Shown: positions 50,705 through 60,485, counted from the stretch's first letter. The stretch is DNA of 64,000 nt from Betaproteobacteria bacterium (GCA_016125475.1 WGLR01000014.1:1-64000); one strand, 5' to 3'. A program made the numbers and translations. The notes: a model not told the origin generated them from the sequence alone.

Positions 50705-50755
50705 GCGCAGGGTCAGCCGGCCCGCGCCCGCCCGCATGCGACGAAGGAGTACACG

Positions 50756-52705
50756 ATGCACGACCCCGCCGACCGGGTTGCCAACACGTCCGGCAACCGG
50801 TCCTTCGACGACGTCCTGCGCGTCGACCGCCAGCGCCGGCGCCTGATCGCGGGCGGTCTCGGCGCGACCGCGGCTGCCTTCGTGGGCCTGCCACCTCGCG
50901 CGGCACACGCGACGATCGGCGAGCCGCCCGTCACGTTTCGTGCCGTGCCGGTGTCGACCGAGGACACCGTCCACGTGCCCGAGGGCTACGTCGCCGAAGT
51001 GCTCTTCGCGTGGGGGGATCCGGTCTCGAACGGCCCTGCCTTCGCGCAGGATGCGAGTCAGTCGGCGGAGGATCAGGCCCTGCAGGCCGGCATGCATCAC
51101 GACGGCATGCACTACTTCCCGCTGCCGCCGGATCCCGGCGAGCGCAATCGCGGACTGCTCGCCGTGAATCACGAATACACGGACGACGGCCTGCTGCACC
51201 CGGACGGCATGAAGACCTGGACGGCCGCGAAGGTCCGGAAGTCCCAGATGGCCCATGGCGTGTCGATCATCGAGATCCGCCAGCGCGGCGACCGCCGGTG
51301 GGAAGTCGTGCGCCCCTCGCGCCACGCGCGCCGTATCACGGCGGCCACGCCGATGAGGCTCTCGGGGCCGGCGGCCGGTCACGAACGGCTTCGCACGGCC
51401 GCCGACCCGGACGGCAGTCGCGTGCTCGGGACGCTGAACAACTGCTCGAACGGCTGGACGCCCTGGGGAACCTACCTCACGTGCGAGGAGAACTTCTACG
51501 CGTACTTCGTGAACCGTGGCCGGATTCCGGCGGACCAGCAGCGTTACGGGATCACCGCCAACGGGTTCGGATACCGCTGGCACGAGCACGACGACCGCTT
51601 CGACGCGGCGGCACATCCGAACGAACCGAACCGCTTCGGCTGGGTCGTCGAGATCGACCCCTTCGATCCGGACTCCGTGCCCGTGAAGCGCACGGCGCTC
51701 GGGCGCATCAGCCACGAAGGCGCGGTGCCCGCGATCGCGCGCGACGGCCGTGTCGTGGTCTACCTGGGCGACGACCAGCGCAACGAGTACCTGTACAAGT
51801 TCGTGTCCCGCGGTCGCTACGATCCCGAAGGCGGACGCGCCAATCGGGACCTGCTCGACGAGGGAACGCTGTACGTCGCGCGGTTCGACGACGACGGTAC
51901 GGGGCGCTGGATTCCCCTCGTGCACGGCGGCAACGGTCTGACGCCGGAACACGGATTCCGCGACCAGGCCGAGGTGCTGATCCGCACGCGCCAGGCCGCC
52001 GACCGGGTCGGCGCGACGATGATGGACCGGCCCGAGTGGATTGCGGTGCAGCCGGGCACCGGCCACGTCTACTGCTCGCTCACGAACAACAATCACCGCG
52101 GCGGAACAACGGGCAATGCACCGGACGGCACGACGCGTTCGGGCTCGGCGAGGCCTCCGGTGGACGCCGCGAATCCTCGCCCCGACAACGTCTTCGGACA
52201 CATCGTCCGCTGGCGGGAAGACCGGGACGACGCCAGCGCCACGACCTTTGCGTGGGACGTCTTCGTGCAGTGCGGAGACCCCGGGAGCGCGGACCCCGCG
52301 CGTCGCGGCAACGTACAGGGCGACCAGTTCGCGAACCCGGACGGCCTGTGGTTCGATCCGGACGGTCGCCTCTGGATCGAGACCGACATCTCTTCCAGGG
52401 AACTCGGCATCGGAGAGTTCGCGGTGATGGGGAACAACGCCATGCTCTGCGCCGACCCGGCCACCGGCCTCGTGCACCGTTTCCTCACAGGCCCGCGCGG
52501 CTGCGAGATCACCGGACTCACCCAGCCCCAGGATCAGCGCACGCTGTTCGTGAACATCCAGCACCCCGGCGAAAGCCCGGACGGTCGCAGCGACCCGGAT
52601 CATCCCAAGGCAGTGAGTGCCTGGCCCGATGGCACGGCCGGCGGACGTCCCCGGTCCGCGACGCTCGCGATCCGACGCGAGGACGACGGCATCATCGGAA
52701 CCTGA
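50756..52705 (+). CDS. phoX: Tat-exported PhoX-family alkaline phosphatase
   Basis: 649 residues. A twin-arginine signal (RQRRRLIAGGLGATAAAFVGL) exports the folded enzyme to the periplasm or beyond. The PhoX (DUF839) domain shows GLLAVNHEYTDDGLLHPDG, NNCSNGWTPWGTYLTCEENF, RISHEGAV, GDDQRNEYLYKFVSRG, RPEWIAVQPGTGHVYCSLTNN and TLFVNIQHPGES. PhoX enzymes hydrolyse phosphomonoesters with calcium and iron. AGGAG sits before the ATG. It opens a phosphorus-related cluster; the same landmarks recur in the PEP-CTERM protein at 56427. The gene converges with the BASS transporter gene (7 base gap). Confidence 0.93.
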   Translation: MHDPADRVANTSGNRSFDDVLRVDRQRRRLIAGGLGATAAAFVGLPPRAAHATIGEPPVTFRAVPVSTEDTVHVPEGYVAEVLFAWGDPVSNGPAFAQDASQSAEDQALQAGMHHDGMHYFPLPPDPGERNRGLLAVNHEYTDDGLLHPDGMKTWTAAKVRKSQMAHGVSIIEIRQRGDRRWEVVRPSRHARRITAATPMRLSGPAAGHERLRTAADPDGSRVLGTLNNCSNGWTPWGTYLTCEENFYAYFVNRGRIPADQQRYGITANGFGYRWHEHDDRFDAAAHPNEPNRFGWVVEIDPFDPDSVPVKRTALGRISHEGAVPAIARDGRVVVYLGDDQRNEYLYKFVSRGRYDPEGGRANRDLLDEGTLYVARFDDDGTGRWIPLVHGGNGLTPEHGFRDQAEVLIRTRQAADRVGATMMDRPEWIAVQPGTGHVYCSLTNNNHRGGTTGNAPDGTTRSGSARPPVDAANPRPDNVFGHIVRWREDRDDASATTFAWDVFVQCGDPGSADPARRGNVQGDQFANPDGLWFDPDGRLWIETDISSRELGIGEFAVMGNNAMLCADPATGLVHRFLTGPRGCEITGLTQPQDQRTLFVNIQHPGESPDGRSDPDHPKAVSAWPDGTAGGRPRSATLAIRREDDGIIGT

Positions 52706-52712
52706 CGCGGCG

Positions 52713-53573
52713 TCAGCGCGGGACGAAGCGGCGCCCGTAGAGCATCGCGGGCACGAGCACGCCCGCCTGCACGACGAAGAACACCACCGCGAACGCGAGG
52801 AACTCCAGGCTCGCGAGCACGTTCAGCGCAACCAGGGTCGCGACGCTCAGGCTGCGCGACGGGAATCCAGCAACCATCGCGACCGTCTCGCCGGCGGTGC
52901 ATCGAAGCACCCGGGCAACGACGAGCCCCAGCGCGACGGCCATCGCGGTAAACACCAGGGCGGCCACCACGATCGCGCGGAGGTTCGAGGCGATCGCGTC
53001 GGCCTGCGTCGCCATCACGGTCACCAGCAGCACCACGAGTGCCGCGAGGCTCGCACGTTGCAGCGGAACACGACAACGCGCCGCGAAACGCGGCGCGCGG
53101 TGACGGATCAGCATGCCTGCTCCGATCGGCAGCAGGATGCCCGTGACCACCTGACGCATGACGGGCCCGACCGGAAGGCGTGCGCGCGAGGAATCGCCAT
53201 CCAGCAGGAGGTCGAAGCCCAGCGACGCGATCCAGGGCGTCGTCACGAGCGCGGTCACGCTGGAGACGGCAGTGAGGGTGACCGACAGCGCGACGTCCGA
53301 TCGTGCGAGCAGACAGTAGAAGCTGGAGATCGTCGCCTGCGGCGCGGCCGCGACGAGAATCAATCCTCCTGCCACGACCGGGTCCGGACGCAGCAGGACG
53401 ATGATCGTCGCCCCCGCGATCGGCAGCAGCAGCGTCTGCGCGCCGAGCGCGAGACCCACGTGCGCCGGGTAGTGAAGCACGCGCGCGAGGTCGGCCCGCG
53501 TGAGTTCGAGACCGACGACCGTCATCGCGAACACGATGATGCCCTGCAGACCGCCGTGGACGAGAGCATCCAT
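52713..53573 (-). CDS. BASS/SBF-family transporter
   Basis: 286 residues with about nine hydrophobic helices. APQATISSFYCLLARSDVALSVTLTAVSSVTALVTTPWI is close to the bile-acid:sodium symporter family signature. Substrate is unknown; family members move organic anions and some carry small inorganic anions. It begins 16 bases after the phnE stop on the same strand, so it looks like the last gene of a phnD-phnC-phnE-BASS operon, an unusual addition. Confidence 0.85.
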   Translation of the reverse strand: MDALVHGGLQGIIVFAMTVVGLELTRADLARVLHYPAHVGLALGAQTLLLPIAGATIIVLLRPDPVVAGGLILVAAAPQATISSFYCLLARSDVALSVTLTAVSSVTALVTTPWIASLGFDLLLDGDSSRARLPVGPVMRQVVTGILLPIGAGMLIRHRAPRFAARCRVPLQRASLAALVVLLVTVMATQADAIASNLRAIVVAALVFTAMAVALGLVVARVLRCTAGETVAMVAGFPSRSLSVATLVALNVLASLEFLAFAVVFFVVQAGVLVPAMLYGRRFVPR

Positions 53574-53589
53574 CGGGCCTGTCCGGACG

Positions 53590-54393
53590 TCAGGACGCCA
53601 GCACGCGCGCGCGCAACCGGCTGGACAGATAGTCGGCGGTCATGACCATCGCGAGGATCACGAGGACGCAGGTGGCCGTGTCCCGGTACTGAAACAGCTT
53701 CATCGAACTCACGAGCTCGAATCCGATGCCGCCCGCGCCGATCATGCCGAGGATCGTCGCCGCGCGCAGATTCACTTCGAACCGGTACAGGGTGGACGCG
53801 ATCCACGACGGCACGACCTGCGGCAGCACGCCGAAGACGACGACGAGCGCCGGCCGTGCGCCCGTGGCCCGAAGCGCCTCGACGGGGCCGGGCTCGATCT
53901 CCTCGATCGCCTCGGCGAAGAACTTGCCGAGCATTCCGGCACCGTGGATGGACAGCGCCAGCACCCCGGCAAACGGGCCGAGGCCGACCGCCGCCACGAA
54001 GACGAGGGCGAAGATGATCTCGTTGATGCCCCGGAGCGCATTCAGAACCTGACGCATCAGGTGGAAGACGGCCGGATTCGGGCTGAGGTTGCGCGCCGCG
54101 AAGAAGCAGAGCGGCAACGCGAGCAGGACACCGAGCAGCGTTCCCCAGATCGCGATCTGGACGGTTTCGACGACCGGCCGAACGAGCCGGTCGGCGAACG
54201 CCCAGTTGGGCGGCAGCATGCGGGACACGAGATCGACGACCCAGGGAAGCCCGCGCACGAGCTCGATCGGACTGAGTCCGATGCCGCGCGCGCTCCAGAC
54301 GAGTACCGCGACGGCGATACCGAGTGAGGCACACCACGCGAGGACACGGCGGGCCGTCCATGCCCCGCCCATCAGAACGCGCACCTTCCTCAC
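53590..54393 (-). CDS. phnE: Phosphonate/phosphite ABC transporter permease
   Basis: 267 residues, inner-membrane subunit. Six or so helices with the transport-coupling loop EAIEEIEPGPVEALRATGARPALVVVFGVLPQVVP matching the PhnE family, and LGMIGAGGIGFELVSSM near the end. GTG 54393 overlaps the phnC stop (GTGA). The antisense track ORF 53500..54327 is a shadow. Confidence 0.93.
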   Translation of the reverse strand: MRKVRVLMGGAWTARRVLAWCASLGIAVAVLVWSARGIGLSPIELVRGLPWVVDLVSRMLPPNWAFADRLVRPVVETVQIAIWGTLLGVLLALPLCFFAARNLSPNPAVFHLMRQVLNALRGINEIIFALVFVAAVGLGPFAGVLALSIHGAGMLGKFFAEAIEEIEPGPVEALRATGARPALVVVFGVLPQVVPSWIASTLYRFEVNLRAATILGMIGAGGIGFELVSSMKLFQYRDTATCVLVILAMVMTADYLSSRLRARVLAS

Positions 54394-55184
54394 GGTACGG
54401 CCTCCCCGACAGGGTCGAGGACGGTGCGCTCGCCCGTGCGCGTGCGTGCGACGACGAGCCCGGGGTAGATGGCGGCGAGCGCGTCATCGTCGAGAGCCGC
54501 GGGGGATCCGGAAAACACCACCCGCCCGCCCTCGATGCCGACGATGCGGTCCGCGAACTCGATCGCGTACTCCACCTGATGCAGATTGCAGAGCACGGCG
54601 ATGTCGAGTTCGTGCGCCGCACGCCTGAGGTCGTCCAGCACGAGCCGCGCGGTCTTCGGATCGAGGCTCGCCACGGGCTCGTCGGCGAGAATCACCTGGG
54701 GCTCCTGCGCGAGAGCGCGCGCGATCCCGACGCGCTGCTGCTGCCCACCCGACAGACGGTCGGCACGCTGTCCGGCCCGATCGGCGAGCCCCACGCGCGC
54801 CAGGGCTGACAGTGCAATGTCGATGTCGCGGCGCGGGAACACCTGCAGCACGGCGGCCGCGAACGGCATCGTCGCGAGACGCCCGGTGAGCACGTTCTTC
54901 AGGACCGACAGGCGCGGCACGAGGTTGTGATCCTGGAAGATCATCCCGACGTGCCGGCGCACTTCACGCAGCGCGTGACTGGCACGCGGCACAGGCCTCC
55001 CGGCGATGCGGACCTCGCCGGCGGTCGGTTCGGTGAGACGGTTCACACAGCGGAGCAGCGTCGACTTCCCGGCCCCCGACGGGCCCAGGACGACACACAT
55101 CTCGCCTGCCTTCACGTCGAGGTCGACGCCCCGCAGCGCCGGAAACGCGCCGTAGGTCTTCTCGAGCCCGCGGATCTCGATCAC
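54390..55184 (-). CDS. phnC: Phosphonate/phosphite ABC transporter ATPase
   Basis: 264 residues. Walker [25 protein letters not shown]-loop [24 protein letters not shown], signature [19 protein letters not shown], Walker [14 protein letters not shown] and H-loop CNLHQVEYA are all PhnC-like. It is hidden in the long track ORF 54390..56306, whose upstream part is a frame through phnD. The true GTG start at 55184 overlaps the phnD stop (GTGA). Confidence 0.94.
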   Translation of the reverse strand: MIEIRGLEKTYGAFPALRGVDLDVKAGEMCVVLGPSGAGKSTLLRCVNRLTEPTAGEVRIAGRPVPRASHALREVRRHVGMIFQDHNLVPRLSVLKNVLTGRLATMPFAAAVLQVFPRRDIDIALSALARVGLADRAGQRADRLSGGQQQRVGIARALAQEPQVILADEPVASLDPKTARLVLDDLRRAAHELDIAVLCNLHQVEYAIEFADRIVGIEGGRVVFSGSPAALDDDALAAIYPGLVVARTRTGERTVLDPVGEAVP

Positions 55185-56062
55185 TTCATCTTGCGCAGAT
55201 CGAGATTGAGCACCTTTGCCGTCTCGCGGACCACGGCGTAGTTCGCGTCCCTCGCCGGGACCCAGCGCGTGATGACGGTCCCCTTGCTCCACGGAATGTC
55301 GTGCATCGCGGCGAAGGCGGCCCGGATGCGCGCCTTCAGCGGCTCCGGCAGGTCGCGCCGCATGACGACCGGCGCGCCGGGGATCGGATCGGACTTCCAG
55401 ACGATCACGATCTCGTCCGCCTTGACCATGCCGCGCGCGATCGCGGCATCCAGCAGTGCGTCGGCCACGGCGGCGGCGTCGACCTTGCCGTTCTGCACCG
55501 CGATTACGGAGGCATCGTGACTGCCCGCGAAGATCGCGCGCAGGTCGCGGTCCGGATCGAGGCCCGCCCGGATCATGCCGGTCTTCGGGAACAGGTGTCC
55601 GGACGTCGAACTCGGGTCCACGAACGCGAAGGTCCGGCCCTTGAGGTCCGCGAGCGTGCGGATGCCGTGGTCCTTGCGCGCGACGATGAGCGAGTGATAG
55701 CTCGCACCCTGGCGCTTCGTTTCGGGGACCGCGACCGGATCGACCGCGGCGATCGACGCCGCGAGCACATAGGAGAACGGCCCGAGCAGCGCGACGTCGA
55801 GCCGCCTGGCCCGGAGGGCCTCGATCACGCCGTTGTAGTCGGTCGCGACGAACGGCCTCACGTCCATGCCGACGCCATCGCGGAGCGCACCGATCAGCGC
55901 CTCGTTGTCCGCGATCATGAGCCGGGGATCCTCCGCGGGAACGAGCCCCACGTTGAGCACATCCCCTGCCCGGGCCGGCAGCGCGGCTGCCAGACCAAGA
56001 GCGACTGCCGCGCCCACGCACCGGCGGCGGCCCCCAGAAAACGGCCAACGTGCGTCTCCCAT
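55181..56062 (-). CDS. phnD: Phosphate/phosphite/phosphonate-binding protein
   Basis: 293 residues, periplasmic. The signal region (GGRRRCVGAAVALGLAAALPARAG) precedes LNVGLVPAEDPRLMIADNEALIGALRDGVGMDVRPFVATDYNGVIEAL and the ligand loop DPSSTSGHLFPKTGM typical of PhnD. Affinity for phosphonate, phosphite or phosphate cannot be told. ATG 56062 has GGGGAGAG upstream; the track start 56197 adds unlikely residues. No C-P lyase or phosphonatase genes follow, so the imported compound may be phosphite or phosphate. Confidence 0.93.
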   Translation of the reverse strand: MGDARWPFSGGRRRCVGAAVALGLAAALPARAGDVLNVGLVPAEDPRLMIADNEALIGALRDGVGMDVRPFVATDYNGVIEALRARRLDVALLGPFSYVLAASIAAVDPVAVPETKRQGASYHSLIVARKDHGIRTLADLKGRTFAFVDPSSTSGHLFPKTGMIRAGLDPDRDLRAIFAGSHDASVIAVQNGKVDAAAVADALLDAAIARGMVKADEIVIVWKSDPIPGAPVVMRRDLPEPLKARIRAAFAAMHDIPWSKGTVITRWVPARDANYAVVRETAKVLNLDLRKMK

Positions 56063-56426
56063 CTCCCGGCTCTCCCCTAGCGTCTTCGCATTCTCGAGTC
56101 GATCGGCGAGGCCACCGAATCGCCGTCCGGCGTGCCCGGGAAAGCCCCGGCAATCGCGGTTCACCCCGACGCCGCAGGCCTTCCCGGCTGAAAGCATACG
56201 CGTTCCCGGAATTCCTTGCGGACGGGCTGTGGGCGAAGAGACACGACCCTCGACGACAGTCGGACGAGCGGCCCGATGGCTGGTCCCAACTGACTATGCG
56301 GGACATACCCCACGGTCATGCCACCGCCAACGCGCGGCGATAGGGTCGGGACAGCGTCGGGACCGAGCGTGTCGGTAAAGGCGCACAGACAGTTTCGTTC
56401 AAATCCTCTTCTTCGGGAGACTCATC
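56063..56426. other. 364-base divergent intergenic region
   Basis: This lies between phnD and the PEP-CTERM gene at 56427 and must hold both promoters. I see no Pho box, sigma-54 site or strong hairpin. There is a loose run of GTCGG units near 56345-56380 and GGGAG before the plus-strand gene. Confidence 0.6.
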
Positions 56427-57800
56427 GTGACACAACGCACCCGCGTGGCCGTTGCGGTCGGGCTTGCGCTCGCCGCCTCTCAGGCCCCTGCCGCAGACAA
56501 CACCTACTTCGACAACTTCACTCCCCTCACGTCGTCCGTCCCGGCAGGCTCGCTGCCGGAAGCGACGCCGCTCGTGCTCTCGTCGCCGAACTTCTCGCAG
56601 AAGACCCTCTTCGCGAACGACCTCGGCGCCCGGAACGGTGGCGTCAGGCTCGGCGACAACTGGGACATGAACACCGTGAACGAAACGGGCCCGGACGCCG
56701 GCCGTTACCTGTTCCATCCCTACGAGACGGGCATGGGCGGCGTGTTCCGCGGTGATCTCACGACGGGGATGGCCGTCTCGATCGTGCCGGAAGGCACGCA
56801 GGGCTTCCGCTCGGGCGACGCCTCGCGCTGGACACCCTGGGGCACCTACATCACGGCCGAGGAATCCTGGGGCACGGGCAGCACGCACGGCCGCCTCTTC
56901 GAGGTCACGAACCCGCTCGCCGAGCCCGGTTCGGTGAACTTCGTACAGCGGAACATCATCCCGCGCGTCTCCCACGAGGGCCTCACGTTCGACGCCCAGG
57001 GCAACCTCTACTTCATCGACGAGGTGAACGGCGGCGCGCTCTACAAGTACACCTCGCAGACGCCGAACACCTCGACGTTCTTCGATGCGGGCCAGACGTT
57101 CGTGCTGAAGACCGCGGGCGGCAACAACGAGCGCGCCACGGGCATGGCGGTCTGGGAGCCGATCACGGACACGAGCGGCATCCCGCTCGACTTCACGAAT
57201 GTCGTGAACGGCGGCGGCACGCTGGCCATCGACGGTCGCGCAGCCGCCGACGCGTTCGGTGCGACGGTCTACAACCGGCCCGAGGATCTCGAGATCCAGA
57301 CGCTCGCCGACGGCAGCCAGATGCTCTACATGGTCACGACCACGAACGACGAGGTCTATTCGATCAGGCTCACCGACGCGACGAACGCGGTCGTGAACCG
57401 CTTCGTGTCGCAGGACACGATCGATCAGGCCACCGGCGCGGCCGTTGGCGGTGTCTTCAACGACCCCGACAACCTCGCGATCGACGCGAACGGCAACATC
57501 TACGTCGTCGAGGATCAGCCGGCAGGCGTGGCCGACATCTGGTTCGCGATGGATGCCGACCGCGACGGTGTCGCCGAATCCGTCGGCCGCTGGGCCACGA
57601 TGTCGACCGAGGGCGCCGAGCCGACGGGCCTGTACTTCGATCCGTTCGACCCGAACGTTGCCTACGTCAACATCCAGCACACGGGCAGCGACATCGATCG
57701 CACCATCCTGATCAGCGCCGTTCCCGAACCCGGTACCTACGCGATGATGTGCGCCGGTCTGGGCCTCCTGGGTCTGCTCGCACGACGTCGCCGCGGCTGA
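56427..57800 (+). CDS. PhoX-like protein with PEP-CTERM sorting tail
   Basis: 457 residues. Signal peptide MTQRTRVAVAVGLALAASQAPAA, then a PhoX-like (DUF839) body with WTPWGTYITAEESWG, PRVSHEGLTFDAQGNLYFIDEVNGGALYKYTS, NRPEDLEIQ, DNLAIDANGNIYVVED and AYVNIQHTGSD; several are recognisable in the Tat-type PhoX at 50756. The C-terminus is a full PEP-CTERM signal: VPEPGTYAMMCAGLGLLGLLARRRRG (motif, helix, Arg-rich end), which predicts exosortase processing and surface or exopolysaccharide association. Phosphatase activity is inferred from homology. GGGAG precedes the GTG start by about nine bases. A terminator hairpin follows at 57836. Confidence 0.88.
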   Translation: MTQRTRVAVAVGLALAASQAPAADNTYFDNFTPLTSSVPAGSLPEATPLVLSSPNFSQKTLFANDLGARNGGVRLGDNWDMNTVNETGPDAGRYLFHPYETGMGGVFRGDLTTGMAVSIVPEGTQGFRSGDASRWTPWGTYITAEESWGTGSTHGRLFEVTNPLAEPGSVNFVQRNIIPRVSHEGLTFDAQGNLYFIDEVNGGALYKYTSQTPNTSTFFDAGQTFVLKTAGGNNERATGMAVWEPITDTSGIPLDFTNVVNGGGTLAIDGRAAADAFGATVYNRPEDLEIQTLADGSQMLYMVTTTNDEVYSIRLTDATNAVVNRFVSQDTIDQATGAAVGGVFNDPDNLAIDANGNIYVVEDQPAGVADIWFAMDADRDGVAESVGRWATMSTEGAEPTGLYFDPFDPNVAYVNIQHTGSDIDRTILISAVPEPGTYAMMCAGLGLLGLLARRRRG

Positions 57801-57835
57801 TCCCCGGCCCGCCCGGACGACATCGGGCAAGCCGC

Positions 57836-57864
57836 GAGGAAGGCCGCCGCAGGCGGCCTTCCTC
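57836..57864 (+). terminator. Hairpin after the PhoX-like PEP-CTERM gene
   Basis: GAGGAAGGCCGCC-GCA-GGCGGCCTTCCTC is a perfect 13 bp stem 36 bases past the stop. No T-run follows, so termination is likely but of a GC-rich type. Confidence 0.7.
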
Positions 57865-58010
57865 GCCGTCACGGGGACGAGAAGACCGGTGCGTCGCGCA
57901 TGATCCACCTGGATCGTCGGTCGGATCTTCGCTGCAATCTCCCCGTCATGGGGTCGTGCGAAGCTCCTTCGCCCTGCCCCACCCATTCCGGAACCGTTCC
58001 GCAGACGCGC

Positions 58011-58637
58011 ATGACCACCCCCGTTCTGAAGGGCGTCGAGCCGCTCTTCTTCACGCCGCTGGTTTCCTTCCAGATCCCCGATTCCGAGGCGCTGAACCGC
58101 CGTCTGCTCGAAGAGATCGGCATGCGCCGGGGCACATCCGAGGGGGTTCACGTGAGCAATCAGGGGGGGTGGCACTCGGAACCGGACCTGTTCGAACGTC
58201 CGGAGCCGGGCTTTCGCGCGCTGTGCACACACATCCTCGCGGCGCTGGGCAGCGCGACAGCCGCGATCGCGCCCGGGTTCGACATGCGTTCGGCGGCCGT
58301 GCATTGCGAAGGATGGGTCAACGTGAACGGCCCCGGCGCGTACAACACGCCCCACGACCATCCGGGGTGGGCATGGTCCGGCACCTATTACGTGCGGGTA
58401 CCCGCTGACACCACCGGACGCAGCGGGTCATTCGAACTCATCGACTCCCGTACGAACGTGCGCGTCGTGACCGTGGAAGGGGCCAACTGCTTCGCGGGCA
58501 AGTACACGGTCCGGCCGCAGGCGGGACTCATGATCATCTTCCCGTCGTACGTGCGCCACTGGGTCTACCCGAACGAATCCCGGGACGAACGCGTGTCCAT
58601 CGCATTCAACGCCCGCTTTGCGCGTCGCAATCGGTAG
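58011..58637 (+). CDS. 2OG-Fe(II) oxygenase, TIGR02466-like
   Basis: 208 residues. The iron ligands are visible as HDH in NVNGPGAYNTPHDHPGWAWSGTYYV and a distal His in IIFPSYVRHWVYPN, with Arg in ERVSIAFN for the 2-oxoglutarate carboxylate. The HPG and PSYVRHWVYP spacing matches the TIGR02466 family of putative oxygenases. The substrate is unknown. ATG 58011 is the chosen start; the track's 57900 start would run through the terminator region. It lies between two PEP-CTERM genes. Confidence 0.8.
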   Translation: MTTPVLKGVEPLFFTPLVSFQIPDSEALNRRLLEEIGMRRGTSEGVHVSNQGGWHSEPDLFERPEPGFRALCTHILAALGSATAAIAPGFDMRSAAVHCEGWVNVNGPGAYNTPHDHPGWAWSGTYYVRVPADTTGRSGSFELIDSRTNVRVVTVEGANCFAGKYTVRPQAGLMIIFPSYVRHWVYPNESRDERVSIAFNARFARRNR

Positions 58638-58825
58638 GGAAGGAAAGCAAGAGGAAGAAAGGGGCGAGGCGACGCTCCGCTGATCCATTCGGCGCATGAA
58701 ATGACTTCATGGCGTCAAAAGACTGCATTGACGCGTCGAGATAATCGGATCGGGGCCATGCACCGTCAGCTAGCCACCAGAAGAATATGTTCCCTGTCTT
58801 TCTATACACTTTCGGGAGATCTTCC

Positions 58826-60445
58826 GTGACCAACTTCAAGCTTTCCGCCATCGCACTCGCGATCGCCGCCGTCGCACCGGCACACGCCGCAAGCATCACG
58901 GGTCCGAGCAGTTCCCAGGCTCCGTACCTGCAGGCCGTGGCCCCCAACGTCGACATCGGTTCCGTCCTCACGTCGGGCGACCTCGTCGGTTCGTACCGCA
59001 TGGGCGGCATCCCCGACGGCCTCGGTGCGTTCGACAACGGCAACGGCACGTTCACGCTGCTCATGAATCACGAACTCGGCGACACGCTCGGCGTGACGCG
59101 CGCGCACGGCGCCATCGGTTCGTACGTGTCCGAGTGGGTGATCAACAAATCCGACTTCTCCGTCGTGAGCGGACGTGACCTCATCCAGAGCGTCTACACC
59201 TGGGACACCGCGACCCAGTCCTCCAGCCTCACGCCCACGGTCGTGTCGTTCAACCGGTTCTGCTCGGCAGACCTGGCCCCCGTCTCCGCGTTCTACAACC
59301 CGACCTCGGGTCTCGGCACGCAGTCGCGCATCTTCATGAACGGCGACGAGAGCGGCTCGACCGGCCTTGCGATGGCGCACGTGGCCACCGGCGCCGGCGC
59401 GGGCAACAGCTTCGTGCTGGGCAAGTTCAACACGGACACGAACGGTTCCGGCGGAACGGACCACGGCGGCTGGGAGAACCTCCTCGCGAACCCGCTCGCG
59501 CAGGACAGGACCGTCGTGATCGGCAACAACGACGGCGGCTCGGGAATCATGAGGAATGCGCTCGCGGTCTACGTCGGCACCAAGACGAACGCCGGCACCG
59601 ACGCCGACCGCGCGGGTCTCACGAACGGCACGACGAAGTTCGTGAACCTCGACGGCTTTGCCGCCGAGGCCCCGGACGCCGATCGCCACACGGCCATCAC
59701 GAACGGTACGCGTTTCACGCTCAGCGACTCGGCCTCCACGGTGTTCTCGCGTCCCGAAGACGGCGCCTGGAACCCGAACAACCCGAACGAGTACTACTTC
59801 GTGACGACCGACACGCGCGACACGACGGACCTCACGGGCGGTACGAGCAAGGGCGGCACGCGGCTCTGGAGACTCACCTTCGACGACATCACGAACCCTG
59901 ATGCCGGCGGCAAGATCGACATCCTCATCGACTCGTCCAACATGCCGGGCGGCGTGGGCGTCGACAAGCCGAACATGTTCGACAACATCTCCGCGAACGC
60001 GGACGGCACGATCACGTTGCTCGAGGACGTCGGCGGCGCCGATCACAACGGCAAGGTCTGGCAGTTCGACCCGGCCAGCGGTCAGCTCACGATGCTCGCG
60101 AAATTCGACCCCGCGCTGTTCGGTGACATCGTGAACGGCTCGTTCGTCGCCGGTACGCACACGAACGACGAGGAAACGTCCGGCGTGATCGACCTCACCA
60201 ACGTGCTCGGCTTCAACGATGGTGCGTCGTACCGTCTGCTCGTTGCGCAGGACCACTCCGATGCCCAGCACCTGATCGACATCGGCGCCATGGATCCGAA
60301 CGCGAATCCGGCCGAGATGATCGAGGGTGGCCAGCTCCTGGTCATGCGCATCGCGCCCGTACCCGAGCCCGAGACCTACGCGCTGATGGCCGCCGGCCTC
60401 GGCATCGTCGGTGCCGCGGCTGCGCGTCGTCGCAAGCACAAGTAA
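58826..60445 (+). CDS. PEP-CTERM protein, distant PhoX/DUF839-like body
   Basis: 539 residues. Signal peptide MTNFKLSAIALAIAAVAPAHAA, then a repeat-rich body of NGDESG, HGGWENLLANP, NHELGDTLG, FSRPEDGAWNPNNPNEYYFVTTD and TLLEDVGGADHNGK that recalls beta-propeller phosphatases; the EDGAW and NHE landmarks resemble those of PhoX but less closely than the 56427 protein. C-terminal PEP-CTERM tail: VPEPETYALMAAGLGIVGAAAARRRKHK. GTG 58826 has GGGAG eight bases upstream; the track's 58787 start would be less suitable. Function is inference. Confidence 0.82.
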   Translation: MTNFKLSAIALAIAAVAPAHAASITGPSSSQAPYLQAVAPNVDIGSVLTSGDLVGSYRMGGIPDGLGAFDNGNGTFTLLMNHELGDTLGVTRAHGAIGSYVSEWVINKSDFSVVSGRDLIQSVYTWDTATQSSSLTPTVVSFNRFCSADLAPVSAFYNPTSGLGTQSRIFMNGDESGSTGLAMAHVATGAGAGNSFVLGKFNTDTNGSGGTDHGGWENLLANPLAQDRTVVIGNNDGGSGIMRNALAVYVGTKTNAGTDADRAGLTNGTTKFVNLDGFAAEAPDADRHTAITNGTRFTLSDSASTVFSRPEDGAWNPNNPNEYYFVTTDTRDTTDLTGGTSKGGTRLWRLTFDDITNPDAGGKIDILIDSSNMPGGVGVDKPNMFDNISANADGTITLLEDVGGADHNGKVWQFDPASGQLTMLAKFDPALFGDIVNGSFVAGTHTNDEETSGVIDLTNVLGFNDGASYRLLVAQDHSDAQHLIDIGAMDPNANPAEMIEGGQLLVMRIAPVPEPETYALMAAGLGIVGAAAARRRKHK

Positions 60446-60455
60446 CACGTCTCAC

Positions 60456-60485
60456 GCCATGGCCGGCATGGCTGCCGGCCATGGC
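60456..60485. repeat. 13-bp perfect inverted repeat after the PEP-CTERM gene
   Basis: GCCATGGCCGGCA-TGGC-TGCCGGCCATGGC is a perfect 13 bp stem with a 4 base loop, ten bases past the stop. It has no T-run itself and is followed by a second hairpin with a T-run. Confidence 0.8.

Noticed and set aside
58701-58725. Sigma-54-like TGGCGTCAAAAGACTGCAT before the second PEP-CTERM gene
   Set aside because: There are 12 bases between the GG and GC elements instead of 10, so the spacing is wrong.
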